Of a DNA stretch of 64,000 bases, positions 50,188 through 59,148 are shown piece after piece. A program made the position numbers and the translations under genes. The stretch is taken from assembly GCF_013035315.1 (NCBI RefSeq), contig NZ_WQHP01000001.1:124001-188000 (forward strand), in the 5' to 3' direction. The notes under the pieces are model-generated. The model ran no database searches. It was not told where the DNA came from and worked only from the letters and a program-made list of their open reading frames with translations. Numbering within the stretch: the first letter of the stretch is position 1; each line of letters starts with the position of its first letter. The stretch comes from Ruegeria arenilitoris (GTDB taxonomy: Bacteria > Pseudomonadota > Alphaproteobacteria > Rhodobacterales > Rhodobacteraceae).

Positions 50188-50286
50188 GGGGACATGCGTA
50201 TCGGCGAAAACGATTGTGCACAAGCGGGTTGCATCTGCGGCAAAGCGGCCTAACGTGCCGGTACGTATTCTGGCCCCGGAGGGCAC

Positions 50287-50919
50287 ATGTCCGTTGGACG
50301 GATCATCGAAACACCCGACTGCGTTGCGGAAGGGGCGGCATGGCTGGCCGAAACCTGTCCGAGCATGGCGTATGCGATGGATCAGACCGGGCCTTTACCA
50401 CTGCGCCGCCGCCCGGATGGGTTTGCCCAACTCCTCAGTGCGATTGTCAGTCAGCAGGTGAGTGTGGCGTCGGCTAACGCGATCTGGAAAAGGTTGCAAG
50501 AGGCCAAGCTGACCGGCCCGCGCAAAATCATGTGGGCGACTGACGACGATTTGCGCGCAGTCGGGCTGAGCCGGCAGAAAATCCGTTATGCCCGCGCTTT
50601 GGCCGAAGCGCGCATTGATTACAAGGCGTTGCGCGTCGCTTCTAATGAAGATGTTGTTGCCATCCTGACCGAGGTGCCGGGTATTGGCGTCTGGACGGCT
50701 GAGATTTACGCGATGTTCTCGCTGGGACGTGCGGACGTGATCGCGCCCGGCGATTTGGCCCTGCAAGAGGCCGCGCGCATCCTCTATGACCTGCCGGAAC
50801 GGCCGACCGACAAACAACTGCGCCAAATGGCCGAAGACTGGTCACCCTGGCGGTCGGTTGCGGCGCGGGTGCTGTGGGCCTATTACCGGGTTGCAAAAGA
50901 ACGAGAAGGGATCAGATGA
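50287..50919 (+). CDS. DNA-3-methyladenine glycosylase family protein (AlkA-like)
   Basis: This base-excision repair enzyme of 210 residues has the HhH-GPD fold: LSAIVSQQVSV (49-60), the helix-hairpin-helix LTEVPGIGVWTAEI (127-140) and catalytic Asp156 in VIAPGDLALQ. There is no iron-sulfur cysteine set, consistent with AlkA rather than Nth. GGAGGG sits just 3 bases before ATG 50287. The stop overlaps the next gene (ATGA). Confidence 0.88.
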   Translation: MSVGRIIETPDCVAEGAAWLAETCPSMAYAMDQTGPLPLRRRPDGFAQLLSAIVSQQVSVASANAIWKRLQEAKLTGPRKIMWATDDDLRAVGLSRQKIRYARALAEARIDYKALRVASNEDVVAILTEVPGIGVWTAEIYAMFSLGRADVIAPGDLALQEAARILYDLPERPTDKQLRQMAEDWSPWRSVAARVLWAYYRVAKEREGIR

Positions 50920-51581
50920 CACGGGTATTGAATGCGCTCAGAAAAGAGCCGGTTTCGGGCGACACACGCTCGGTCGTGGTGTTCGTGCACGGCTATGGGG
51001 CCAATGGTGCCGATTTGCTGGGGCTGGCCGATCCGCTGGGCGAGCATTTGCCGGACACGCTGTTTGTCGCGCCGGACGCGCCCGAGCAGATCCCCGGAAT
51101 GCCGAACGGGTTTCAGTGGTTCCCGATCCCATGGATCGATGGATCGTCCGAGGAAGAGGCGCGCCGTGGAATGGAAATGGCGGTCGAGGATTTCAACGCA
51201 TTCCTTGATGCGCTGATGGTCGATGAGGATGTGCTGCCCGAACAGGTCGTTCTGTTCGGTTTCAGCCAGGGTACAATGATGAGCCTGCATGTCGCCCCGC
51301 GCCGCGAAGACCCGATTGCGGGGATCGTCGCCTTCTCGGGCCGTCTGTTGGAACCTGACCTGCTGCCAGACGAAACCGTAAGCCGCATGCCGGTTCTGCT
51401 GGTGCATGGCGATATGGACGACGTGGTGCCGCCGCAGTCACTGCCCGAAGCGGCAGAAGCCTTGCAGGCCGCCAAGTTTCAGGAAGTCTATGCCCATGTC
51501 ATGAAAGGCACCGGCCATGGTATTGCTCCGGACGGCCTGAGCGTCGCACTCGCCTTCATGCGCGACAAGCTGAGCCTGTAA
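50916..51581 (+). CDS. Alpha/beta hydrolase, carboxylesterase/phospholipase type
   Basis: The 221-residue soluble protein has the oxyanion loop VFVHGYGANG and the nucleophile Ser117 in GFSQGT. The catalytic aspartate lies in VHGDMDDVV and the histidine in GTGHGI. This is the YpfH/acyl-protein-thioesterase-like group with broad ester substrates. It overlaps the AlkA-like gene by four bases and the GNAT gene follows after two, making a compact operon. Confidence 0.87.
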   Translation: MTRVLNALRKEPVSGDTRSVVVFVHGYGANGADLLGLADPLGEHLPDTLFVAPDAPEQIPGMPNGFQWFPIPWIDGSSEEEARRGMEMAVEDFNAFLDALMVDEDVLPEQVVLFGFSQGTMMSLHVAPRREDPIAGIVAFSGRLLEPDLLPDETVSRMPVLLVHGDMDDVVPPQSLPEAAEALQAAKFQEVYAHVMKGTGHGIAPDGLSVALAFMRDKLSL

Positions 51582-51583
51582 CG

Positions 51584-52087
51584 ATGATCGCGGTCCGCCC
51601 CATGATGCCAGAGGATGTGGCAGTCGCCTGCCAGATCCTCAACGATATCATAGCGATCGGCGGTACAACCGCGTTTGAAACGCCGTTCTCTGAGGCGCTG
51701 TTTGCTCAGGCCTATCTGAACGGAGCAGACAAGATTTGTTGCCACCTCGCCCTGGACGATCAGGGCGAGGTGGCCGGTTTTCAATGGCTTGGCACCCATG
51801 ACGACCTGCCTGACGATTGTGCCGATATTGCTACGTTCACCCGTCGTGCGCCGCTATTGAAGGGGGCAGGGCGTGCGTTGTTTGCAGAAACCGCGACCCG
51901 TGCCGCTGCCCTTGGGTTTTCTGCGATCAATGCCACCATTCGGGCCGATAATCGGATGGGGCTGAGCTATTATGACAAGATGGGGTTTCGCGATTACTCA
52001 GTCGCTTATGGGGTCGCATTGCGCGACGGGGCACCCGTCGACAGAATTTCCAAACGGTTCGAGTTGAAAAAGGGCAGGTCATGCTGA
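51584..52087 (+). CDS. GNAT-family N-acetyltransferase
   Basis: This 167-residue protein has the acetyl-CoA fold. Motif A appears as LKGAGRALFAETATRAAALG (in place of the usual Q/RxxGxG/A, as KGAGRAL), and the end RADNRMGLSYYDKMGFRD matches motif B. The acceptor is unknown. It lies in the AlkA-esterase-GNAT-monooxygenase run, and its end overlaps the next gene by seven bases. Confidence 0.83.
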   Translation: MIAVRPMMPEDVAVACQILNDIIAIGGTTAFETPFSEALFAQAYLNGADKICCHLALDDQGEVAGFQWLGTHDDLPDDCADIATFTRRAPLLKGAGRALFAETATRAAALGFSAINATIRADNRMGLSYYDKMGFRDYSVAYGVALRDGAPVDRISKRFELKKGRSC

Positions 52088-52383
52088 TTGTCACAGGAAC
52101 AGTCGAAGTCTCGCCGGATGGCGTAGAAAAAGCCGTGGCAGCGGCGCAGCGCATGGTCGCGGAAACTGTGAAAGAGCCTGGTTGCCTGATCTATGAGTTC
52201 AGCCAGATTCTCGGACACTCAAACCGGTTCCGCGTGTATGAAGAGTGGCAGGACCAGACCGCGCTTGAGGCGCATTTCACTGCACCACATATGGCCGAGT
52301 TTCAGGCTGTTCTGGGTGAAGTCGGCGTCACCTTAGCCGAGATTTACCGTGTTGTGGGCGGTGAGAAGCTGCCGCTACGATAG
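52081..52383 (+). CDS. Antibiotic biosynthesis monooxygenase (ABM) domain protein
   Basis: This 100-residue ferredoxin-like protein belongs to the YgiN/ABM group of putative quinol monooxygenases, with EPGCLIYEFSQ, FRVYEEWQDQTALEAHF and a C-terminal strand. Members are dimers and their natural substrates are mostly unknown. Its start lies inside the end of the GNAT gene, so translation is probably coupled. Confidence 0.82.
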   Translation: MLIVTGTVEVSPDGVEKAVAAAQRMVAETVKEPGCLIYEFSQILGHSNRFRVYEEWQDQTALEAHFTAPHMAEFQAVLGEVGVTLAEIYRVVGGEKLPLR

Positions 52384-52387
52384 GACG

Positions 52388-52813
52388 TCAATCCCACAAG
52401 TGACCTTCGGCGAACTCGACCGAGTTTCCGGAGGGGTCGCGTATATACAATGATCGTGCGCCATTTGGCCAATCGAATTCGGCCTCGACAGGTACGTTCC
52501 ATTCAAGCAGGTGTTTGCGCATCTCTTCGATCTGATCTCTCGACAGGGTCATGCACACGTGTCCCGGTCCGCGCGCGCCATGCGGCGGAACCGGCAGGTC
52601 CGGGTTCCCCGGCGGCTGTTCGGTTTCGTCTGCATTGAAGAGCAACAACACCGCAGCTCCAACCCGATAAAACACATGCCGGTTTGCGAAGCGCTGGATT
52701 CGCTCAAGGGCGAGGATGTCCCCATAGAACTTCTCGGCCGCGTCCAGATCATCTACATAAAGCGCGGCTTCCAGAATGCCCTCGGGCGGCGGTATGGTCC
52801 GGGTGACCTTCAT
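52388..52813 (-). CDS. VOC-family (glyoxalase/bleomycin resistance-like) protein
   Basis: This 141-residue protein has two beta-alpha-beta-beta-beta repeats: ILEAALYVDDLDAAEKFYGD at the N-terminus and ARSLYIRDPSGNSVEFAEGH at the end, where Glu is a typical metal ligand. His in GPGHVCMTL starts the second module. The family includes glyoxalase I, dioxygenases and fosfomycin resistance enzymes, and no specific role can be given. It converges on the ABM gene. Confidence 0.82.
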   Translation of the reverse strand: MKVTRTIPPPEGILEAALYVDDLDAAEKFYGDILALERIQRFANRHVFYRVGAAVLLLFNADETEQPPGNPDLPVPPHGARGPGHVCMTLSRDQIEEMRKHLLEWNVPVEAEFDWPNGARSLYIRDPSGNSVEFAEGHLWD

Positions 52814-52844
52814 GCCTTAACCCTATCACAATCCGGCGTTTTCG

Positions 52845-53450
52845 TCACCTGCGCGGGCGGCGATCCCGTTTGCGTTGCGGCGCGGAATTGAGTGCGGGTG
52901 CGGGCAAGCTGTCCCATTGGCCGGGTTCCAGCCCGTCCAGTGTCCAATCGCCGATCCGCGCTCGGATCAGACGCAGGGTTGGATGGCCGACAGCCGCAGT
53001 CATGCGCCGAACCTGCCGATTGCGGCCTTCGCGCAGCGTAAGCTCAATCCAACAATCAGGCACCGTCTGCCGTACTCGGATCGGAGGGTTACGCGGCCAC
53101 AGCCCCTCTGGTTCGTCGATCACGCGGGCCTTGGCTGGACGCGTCAGCCCATCCTTCAGCTCGACCCCGTCGCGCAATGCCTTGAGTGAGGCTGCGTTGG
53201 GCAGGCCTTCGACCTGCACCCAATAGGTTTTCGCCATCTTGTGCTTGGGGTCAGAGATCTGTGCCTGAAGCTTGCCGTTGTCGGTCAACAGCATCAGCCC
53301 TTCGCTGTCGCGATCCAGCCGCCCGGCGGGATACACACCGGGCAGGTCAATGAAATCCGACAGCGTGCTGCGCGGCGAATCCGCGTTTGCACGGTCGGTG
53401 AACTGCGGCAGCACGTCGAAGGGTTTGTTGAATCGAATGAACCAGCTCAT
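52845..53450 (-). CDS. 23S rRNA pseudouridine synthase, RluE/RsuA family
   Basis: This 201-residue enzyme has the catalytic Asp46 in [15 protein letters not shown] and the [12 protein letters not shown] motif near 145. It has no N-terminal S4 domain, which is the RluE pattern; RluE modifies U2457 in the E. coli 23S rRNA. The C-terminus is a basic tail ([11 protein letters not shown]). The start at 53450 has GGCGAGG before it. The HNH gene is divergent. Confidence 0.87.
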   Translation of the reverse strand: MSWFIRFNKPFDVLPQFTDRANADSPRSTLSDFIDLPGVYPAGRLDRDSEGLMLLTDNGKLQAQISDPKHKMAKTYWVQVEGLPNAASLKALRDGVELKDGLTRPAKARVIDEPEGLWPRNPPIRVRQTVPDCWIELTLREGRNRQVRRMTAAVGHPTLRLIRARIGDWTLDGLEPGQWDSLPAPALNSAPQRKRDRRPRR

Positions 53451-53662
53451 GACCTCGCCATAGCCCGCGGGCCACACTGGTGCAACCTGTGGATAACTGT
53501 CACGTGCCTGTTACGGATTCGGCTTACCTAGTCTGCGACATATTGTGGAAACTCAGGGCTTGTCAGAGTTTTAACACGATATATAGTTATCTTAAGGCCG
53601 GGGCGGGTGTTCCCCGCTCTGATGTCAAAAACGGGCAGAGCAGAGCGAGGAGCGATTCTGAC

Positions 53663-54250
53663 ATGGATGGAGACTTCAGGACCGAATTTGTCAGGGAACC
53701 CGGTGCGCTAAAGCATCATCCGGCATTGGTTTTGAACGCCGATTATCGCCCCTTGTCTTATTACCCACTGTCCCTGTGGCCCTGGCAAGAGGCGATCAAG
53801 GCGGCTTGGTTGGATAGGGTGGACATTGTGGCCGAGTACGACGAGGTCGTCCGAAGCCCGAGTACCGAGATCCGAATACCGTCGGTCGTTGTTCTCAAAG
53901 ACTATGTAAAACCCAGAAAGCGCGTGGCCTTCACGCGCTTTAATTTATTTCTGAGGGACGAATTCCGCTGTCAGTACTGCGGAAGCCGTGGAGATCTGAC
54001 CTTTGACCACGTGGTTCCCCGTGCGGCGGGTGGCGTGACCAGTTGGCAGAATGTGGTTGCGGCTTGCAGCCCCTGCAACCTCAAGAAAGGTTCCAAATCG
54101 CTGCGCCAGGCAGGGATGACCCTGCGCAAGCCTCCGCGTCAGCCCGATGCCGAGGCGTTGCGGAATATCGGCCGCAAGTTCCCGCCGAACCACCTGCACG
54201 ACAGCTGGATCGACTTTCTGTACTGGGATGCGGAACTGGACGAGCTTTGA
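53663..54250 (+). CDS. HNH endonuclease family protein
   Basis: The 195-residue protein carries a zinc-ribbon HNH fold with Cys103, Cys106, the DHVVPR histidine (His116), Asn130 and Cys135/Cys138 (CSPCN). The N-terminal half has the conserved NADYRPLSYYPLSLWPWQEA block found in widespread alphaproteobacterial HNH proteins not tied to restriction systems. Its target is unknown. ATG 53663 follows GAGGAG at about 11 bases. The open frame reaches back to 53480 without support. It ends four bases from the convergent dsbB. Confidence 0.88.
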   Translation: MDGDFRTEFVREPGALKHHPALVLNADYRPLSYYPLSLWPWQEAIKAAWLDRVDIVAEYDEVVRSPSTEIRIPSVVVLKDYVKPRKRVAFTRFNLFLRDEFRCQYCGSRGDLTFDHVVPRAAGGVTSWQNVVAACSPCNLKKGSKSLRQAGMTLRKPPRQPDAEALRNIGRKFPPNHLHDSWIDFLYWDAELDEL

Positions 54251-54253
54251 TCT

Positions 54254-54718
54254 TTACTTGGCGCGGAATGCGGCCAGCCAGACCAGAACCAGACCGGCCG
54301 AGATAAGGGCGTTCCACCCGGCCATGGACAGGCCGAACATCTCCCACGGGATTTCGTCGCAGCGGACCAGCGGCGCGGACATAATCTGATCCATCAGTTC
54401 TTGTGTCGAAAGACCACCGATGTCGCCCGAGGTGCAACTGCTGGGGCCTTCCCACCATTTCTGCTCGACCCCAGCGTGGAACACGCCAATCCCGGCTGTG
54501 ACCATGGCTGCCATTGCGCCCAAAAGGGGCAGGGGGCGAATCCCAGGGAAGGCAAAAGCCAGCACGCCTATCACGACTGCCGCGCCGTGTGGATAGCGTT
54601 GCCAGATGCACATTTTGCACGGGGTCATGCCGCCCAGATGCTGGAAGCCCCACGCCCCCAGCAATAGTGCAGCCGAGCCACCGGCGGCGATCAGGATCAG
54701 AAGCCTTTTTCGGGTCAT
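54254..54718 (-). CDS. Disulfide bond formation protein DsbB family
   Basis: This inner-membrane protein of 154 residues has four helices. It has the periplasmic CxxC pair Cys34-Cys37 (TPCKMCIWQR) and the second pair Cys95 and Cys120, all needed to pass electrons from DsbA to quinone. The order and spacing match DsbB. It overlaps the YqaA-family gene upstream by four bases. Confidence 0.92.
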   Translation of the reverse strand: MTRKRLLILIAAGGSAALLLGAWGFQHLGGMTPCKMCIWQRYPHGAAVVIGVLAFAFPGIRPLPLLGAMAAMVTAGIGVFHAGVEQKWWEGPSSCTSGDIGGLSTQELMDQIMSAPLVRCDEIPWEMFGLSMAGWNALISAGLVLVWLAAFRAK

Positions 54719-55293
54719 AGGTACGTCACCGCCAAGAAACCGCCAAACAGCAGGATGACAAACAGGGTGAACATAAGACCCAGACGCTTTTCTATGAAGA
54801 CGCGAATGGGTTCACCAAAGCCCCAAAGCAAGCCTGCGACGATAAAGAACCGAAGCGCGCGTGCCAGAATCGAAGTGGCGATGAACGTGCCCAAGGGCAT
54901 ACCCGTCCAGCCGGACATGATCGTGATAACCTTGTACGGGAAAGGCGTGACCCCAGCGCCCAGCACGGCCCAAAAGCCGAAATCGTTGAACTTGGTGTTG
55001 AACTGTTCCATGGCTTCCGCTTTGCCCATGGATTCAAGGATGGGCTGGCCAATGCTCTCATAGAAGAATGCACCGATGGCATATCCCAGCAGTCCACCCA
55101 GAACCGAAGCGACCAGTGCAACCGATGCAATCAACCACGCGCGCGAGGGGCGTGCAATGATCATGGGGATCATCAGAACATCTGGGGGGATCGGAAAGAA
55201 CGAGCTTTCGATGAATGCCACGACGGCCAAAGCCCAAAGGGCGTGCGGGTGTTCGGCCAGACGAATGGTCCAGTCATAGAGCGATCGCAACAT
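54715..55293 (-). CDS. YqaA-family DedA-like membrane protein
   Basis: This 192-residue inner-membrane protein starts MLRSLYDWTIRLAEHPHA and has a VTT/SNARE-associated core with FIESSFFPIPPDV and GAGVTPFPYKVITI. It has five to six helices. Distant DedA relatives move lipid carriers, but the function here is unknown. It is probably transcribed together with dsbB. Confidence 0.86.
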   Translation of the reverse strand: MLRSLYDWTIRLAEHPHALWALAVVAFIESSFFPIPPDVLMIPMIIARPSRAWLIASVALVASVLGGLLGYAIGAFFYESIGQPILESMGKAEAMEQFNTKFNDFGFWAVLGAGVTPFPYKVITIMSGWTGMPLGTFIATSILARALRFFIVAGLLWGFGEPIRVFIEKRLGLMFTLFVILLFGGFLAVTYL

Positions 55294-55439
55294 CAGGTGC
55301 TAAAATCCCAGTCTCGTGTTGAGCCAGCCAAACCACGCGACCGAAGGGGCGTCAACAGGACGGAGGGAAAACAAACTGAATATCGGTTGTTTTTTGCCTC
55401 TGGACCTTCCTGAACTTGGACGCTAATCCAGTGTTCGTG

Positions 55440-55525
55440 GCCCAAGTGGCGGAATGGTAGACGCAGGGGATTCAAAATCCCCCGCCTTCACGGGCGTGAG
55501 AGTTCGAGTCTCTCCTTGGGCACCA
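55440..55525 (+). tRNA. tRNA-Leu (CAA)
   Basis: An 86-nt class II tRNA with encoded CCA. The acceptor GCCCAAG pairs with CTTGGGC, the anticodon loop TTCAAAA gives CAA, and there is a long variable arm. Just downstream lie decayed integrase genes, so this tRNA is a likely old insertion target. Confidence 0.95.
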
Positions 55526-55611
55526 CAAATGGTTAGGACTGAGTCTTCGAGCCAATAAAATAAGTCCTTTCAGTGTTTTCAAGCGTGTTGCGGGTAACAG
55601 ACAGCACACAA

Positions 55612-56466
55612 ATGGCCGCAGTTTTCAGAGTCAAGTACGTAGACCAAATCAACGGCAACCAGTGGCGTTATCGTCGTCGCTTGCCCAAGTCGCTTGCTGA
55701 AATCTTGGGTACTGGTTGGTTTTAGAAGCACATGGGCAACCGTGAAGGTGCGGCATTCCATCGCGAATACGAGATGTTGAATTTCACCTTCCGCAAGTTG
55801 GTGGCTGAAACTCTCGCCCGTCACCCCGACTATGACACACGGTCAGCAACTCAAAAGTTCATCGACGCCCAGCGGCTTGCCGAGCACTACGCGGCAGTTG
55901 TTCCGGGTCCAAACCCTGACGATAGCTGGTACCGTGGTGTGATGGGGCACGGTCTGGCTACATGTGGGGAGCCCCCGGAAGTTGTAGCTGCTGTCCTGAG
56001 CCCTAATCGGGAAGCCCCTAAGCCGACACTGGCCGAAATGCGCGACACCTACGCTAAGGACAAAGGGCTGTCCGATGATCGGAAGGCGATGTTTCGAATT
56101 GACCGCACCTTCGGTCGGTTGAGCGAAGTTTTAGGGAAGCCTTTAGAAGACTTGGAGATTGAGAGCATCGACCGCCAGACGGCCCACTGCTTCATGGACC
56201 ATCTGCTAGGCCTTAAGGAAGCCAACGGACAGCCTCTCGCTCTCAAGTCGTGTCAGCGTGAAGTGAAAATTGTCGCCGCAGCCTACAACCGTCACTCATC
56301 CGTGACTCGCTCTCGTGAGCGGGCTGTGAATCACTATATTTTGGGTAACGGCCCAGCGGCGTTACGGCCGCTGTCCGGGCGAAACACGACCGTACTGCTT
56401 AAGGAAACGGTCATGTCGAACTCTGCATCGGAAATCTGGGACCAAGTTTCAAGCCTGATAAAATAG
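55612..56466 (+). pseudogene. Decayed tyrosine recombinase (phage-type integrase)
   Basis: A frame opening at ATG 55612 codes for an N-terminal integrase-like segment (FRVKYVDQINGNQWRYRR) and hits TAG at 55723-55725. It then continues in frame to 56466. The second part holds a SAM-like core-binding domain (PTLAEMRDTYAKDKG, LKSCQREVKIVAAAYNR). The catalytic domain with its Arg-His-Arg-Tyr set is missing. The tail after about 56290 no longer resembles the family. Its place 86 bases after tRNA-Leu is typical for an integrase. Confidence 0.75.
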
Positions 56467-56624
56467 GCCATTGCGCCAGATCCGCGCAAGGAACTGTGTA
56501 ACACCCTTGTGCGCGCTCTGGAAATCGCCGAGGGCGACGCAACGAAGGAACTCAGCCAATTGCACTATGGCCGGCTAGGGTGCGGCGCGCGCCTGGCTAA
56601 CCCGGTGCGACCGGGCCCCATATC

Positions 56625-57284
56625 ATGAAATCTAGCAAGACCGGCCTCAAGTGGTGGACGTACCGCACCGAGGTAGATGGCAAGCAACGCGAATTGACCC
56701 GCGGGCATTATTCTCCCGGTGTCCGTGGCCGATGCCCGCGACAAGTGGGCCACCCTTCGTGCCAAGCGCAACAAAGGTGAGACGCCCGACACCAAAGCAG
56801 ACACCACCCTCGAACAACTGGTTGATCACTATACGACGTGGGCGAGCAGGCAATCTGCGCTCATTGCAGGCCAATGACCGGCTGTCGCGTCAACACCTGT
56901 TGCCGGGTCCCGAGCGGATCACCCTCGACGAACTGGACATTGACCACCAGAGCGCCAATTGTGCACACTCAGGCCAAGACACCCCAACAGGCCCGCAAGC
57001 TGCGTTCGGCTAACTCAGGCGTCCTAAAACAGGCGCGCAACGCTGGTCTGTTGTCCTAGGGTTTCGCCACCACCTCGGCAATGCTGCCAGAGGTGGATAC
57101 GGCCAAGTGCACGTGATACCTCGGCACCAAGGACCTGCGCGCCTTCCTGCTAGCTACCAGAGAAATGGGTGACCCAGAGGCTGCGCTGCGTCTGATCTTC
57201 TTCAACGGTATGCGCGGTTTAGAACTTCATTTTGAGGGGATGAACCATGTCGGATTACGAGTGCCGGATACCCCCGGCCACTGA
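56625..57284 (+). pseudogene. Second degraded integrase remnant
   Basis: A DUF4102-like start (LKWWTYRTEVDGKQRELTRG) breaks by frameshift near 56725 and resumes in another frame as VSVADARDKWATLRAK and TTLEQLVDHYTTWA. A later piece (AALRLIFFNGMRGLEL) resembles the first catalytic arginine region. Several stops and frame changes leave no usable product. It belongs to a different integrase type than the remnant before it, so at least two elements have used this spot. Confidence 0.6.
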
Positions 57285-57694
57285 TACATCAGACTTTAAG
57301 CTCCGCGAAGCATGCGCCCAATGGGAAAAATGCGCTCTGCAGGCACCGAGCGTCTAAGAAGGTCTTGTATCATTTTGGAGCGGCAATTTTTGCTTTGAAC
57401 TCTCGATTTGACCTCAACTTCTGCCAATTAAAACGAGCGGCAATTCTTCTAAAAAGAATAGCAGAAGACATTTTCAACTAGATATCAGAAATACCACGGA
57501 TAATCTTGGTGGAGCGGTCAGAAGTTTACAAATACGCTCGCCAATGGTGAAAAAAATTACAAAAATTTATTTCAAATCCAGTAATTTGTTGTGAAATTTT
57601 CACCCCGCTTTCCATTATTAATTTGCACATAAGTGCGCTTTCGTCTGCTGGAAGAGGAGCCAAACGACGAAAGAAAGGGAAATGGGAGGAATTA
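57285..57694. other. AT-rich intergenic region before the ABC transporter operon
   Basis: No gene is seen. This stretch is much richer in A and T than its surroundings (runs such as AAAAAAATTAC) and contains GAGCGGCAATT twice, at about 57379 and 57434. It probably carries the promoter of the transporter genes and the right part of the old insertion. I found no clear copy of the tRNA-Leu 3' end here. Confidence 0.4.
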
Positions 57695-59041
57695 ATGACC
57701 AATAAATCTGTCACACGCCGCGGCGTGTTGAAGTCTGGTGCCGTTGCAGGTACCGGTCTGGCCCTGCCTACGATCTTTACGGCTTCGTCGGCTGCTGCTT
57801 TTACCAACGAACCAACCGGAGGGTCTGTCACTCTAGGTTTCAACGTTCCGCAGACTGGCCCGTATGCCGAAGAAGGCAATGATGAGCTACTAGCGCAACA
57901 GCTAGCGGTCGAGCATCTCAACGGCGAGGGAGATGGCGGTTGTTTGAACACCTTCACGTCGAAGGCGTTGAAAGGTAACGGGATCCTCGGCAAGAAGGTC
58001 GAGTTCGTTACCGGCGACACCCAGACCAAATCGGACGCAGCGCGGGCCTCGGCCAAGTCGATGATCGAAAAAGACGGTGCGATCATGATCAACGGCGGTT
58101 CGTCCTCGGGCGTGGCGGTTGCGGTTCAGGGCCTGTGCCAGGAAGCCGGCGTGATCTTCATGGCGGGTCTGACCCACGCCAACGACACCACCGGTAAGGA
58201 CAAGAAAGCAAACGGGTTCCGCCATTTCTTCAATGCTTACATGTCGGGTGCTGCGCTGGCGCCAGTGCTGGCGGCTGAGATGGGCAAGGAACGTCGCGCG
58301 TATCACCTGACTGCCGACTACAACTGGGGCTGGACTCAGGAAGAGTCGATCGTCGCCTCGACCGAAGCCTTGGGATGGGAAACGGTCAACACGGTCAAGA
58401 CACCGCTGGCTTCGACTGACTTCTCGTCCTACATCGCTCCGGTTTTGAACTCGGGCGCGGACGTGCTGGTTCTGAACCACTATGGCGGCAACATGGTGAA
58501 CTCGCTGACCAACGCGATCCAGTTCGGCCTGCTCGACAAAGTGGCCAACGGCAAGGACTTCAAGATCGTCGTGCCGCTGTACTCCGAGCTAATGGCAGCT
58601 GGTGCTGGCGAAAACATCAAGGGCGTTCTGGGTTCGATGAACTGGAATTGGCAGCTGCAGGACGAGGGCACCAAGGCTTTCGTTAAATCCTTTGGTGAGA
58701 AGTACGGTAAACCACCGTCAAACTCGGCTCAGACATGCTATGCGCAGGTTCTGCTTTACGCTGATGCGGTCGAGCGTGCGGGTACCTTTAACCCCTGCGG
58801 CGTCGTTGAAGCGTTGGAAGACTTCGAGTTCGACGGGCTGGGCAACGGTCCGACATGGTATCGCGGAGCCGACCACCAGTGCTTTAAGGACGTGCTGGTC
58901 GTGCGGGGCAACGAGAACCCGACCAACGCTTATGACACATTGGAAATCGTCGAGATCACTCCGCGCGCGCAAGTGGAATATGATCCGGAGCATCCAATGT
59001 TTGCTGGCGGTAGCCTTGGTGAGTGCAACCCAGGCGCGTAA
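57695..59041 (+). CDS. Branched-chain amino acid-type ABC transporter substrate-binding protein
   Basis: This 448-residue periplasmic binding protein has a twin-arginine signal (TRRGVLKSGAVAGTG with Arg8-Arg9, ending near SSAAAF), so it is exported folded by Tat. The mature part is a Leu/Ile/Val-binding (Peripla_BP_6) fold with VTLGFNVPQTGPYAEEG and MINGGSSSGVAVAVQ. This group binds amino acids, urea, amides or other small organics, and the ligand cannot be told. GGGAGG precedes ATG 57695. Four transport genes follow. Confidence 0.88.
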   Translation: MTNKSVTRRGVLKSGAVAGTGLALPTIFTASSAAAFTNEPTGGSVTLGFNVPQTGPYAEEGNDELLAQQLAVEHLNGEGDGGCLNTFTSKALKGNGILGKKVEFVTGDTQTKSDAARASAKSMIEKDGAIMINGGSSSGVAVAVQGLCQEAGVIFMAGLTHANDTTGKDKKANGFRHFFNAYMSGAALAPVLAAEMGKERRAYHLTADYNWGWTQEESIVASTEALGWETVNTVKTPLASTDFSSYIAPVLNSGADVLVLNHYGGNMVNSLTNAIQFGLLDKVANGKDFKIVVPLYSELMAAGAGENIKGVLGSMNWNWQLQDEGTKAFVKSFGEKYGKPPSNSAQTCYAQVLLYADAVERAGTFNPCGVVEALEDFEFDGLGNGPTWYRGADHQCFKDVLVVRGNENPTNAYDTLEIVEITPRAQVEYDPEHPMFAGGSLGECNPGA

Positions 59042-59056
59042 GGGTTTGTGCCTGAG

Positions 59057-59110
59057 TCTAGCTGCCGAGTAGGCGGCTAGACCCTCGCGGCAGGGTTGTT
59101 CCTGCCGCGA
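59057..59110 (+). promoter_or_regulatory. Twin hairpins between binding protein and permease genes
   Basis: Two stems follow each other: TCTAGCTGCC with GGCGGCTAGA (59057-59081, one mismatch) and TCGCGGCAGG with CCTGCCGCGA (59085-59110, perfect, 6-base loop). No T run follows, so they more likely protect the upstream mRNA or cause partial termination, giving more binding protein than permease, as known for other ABC operons. Confidence 0.6.
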
Positions 59111-59148
59111 TTCAAAAAAACAAGCTAAATAGACCTGAGGTGGGGCCA

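Noticed and set aside
57100..57694. Right-hand attachment site repeating the tRNA-Leu 3' end
   Set aside because: A piece reading CGGCACCAAGG at about 57120 shares only a few bases with the tRNA end, too little to call a repeat.
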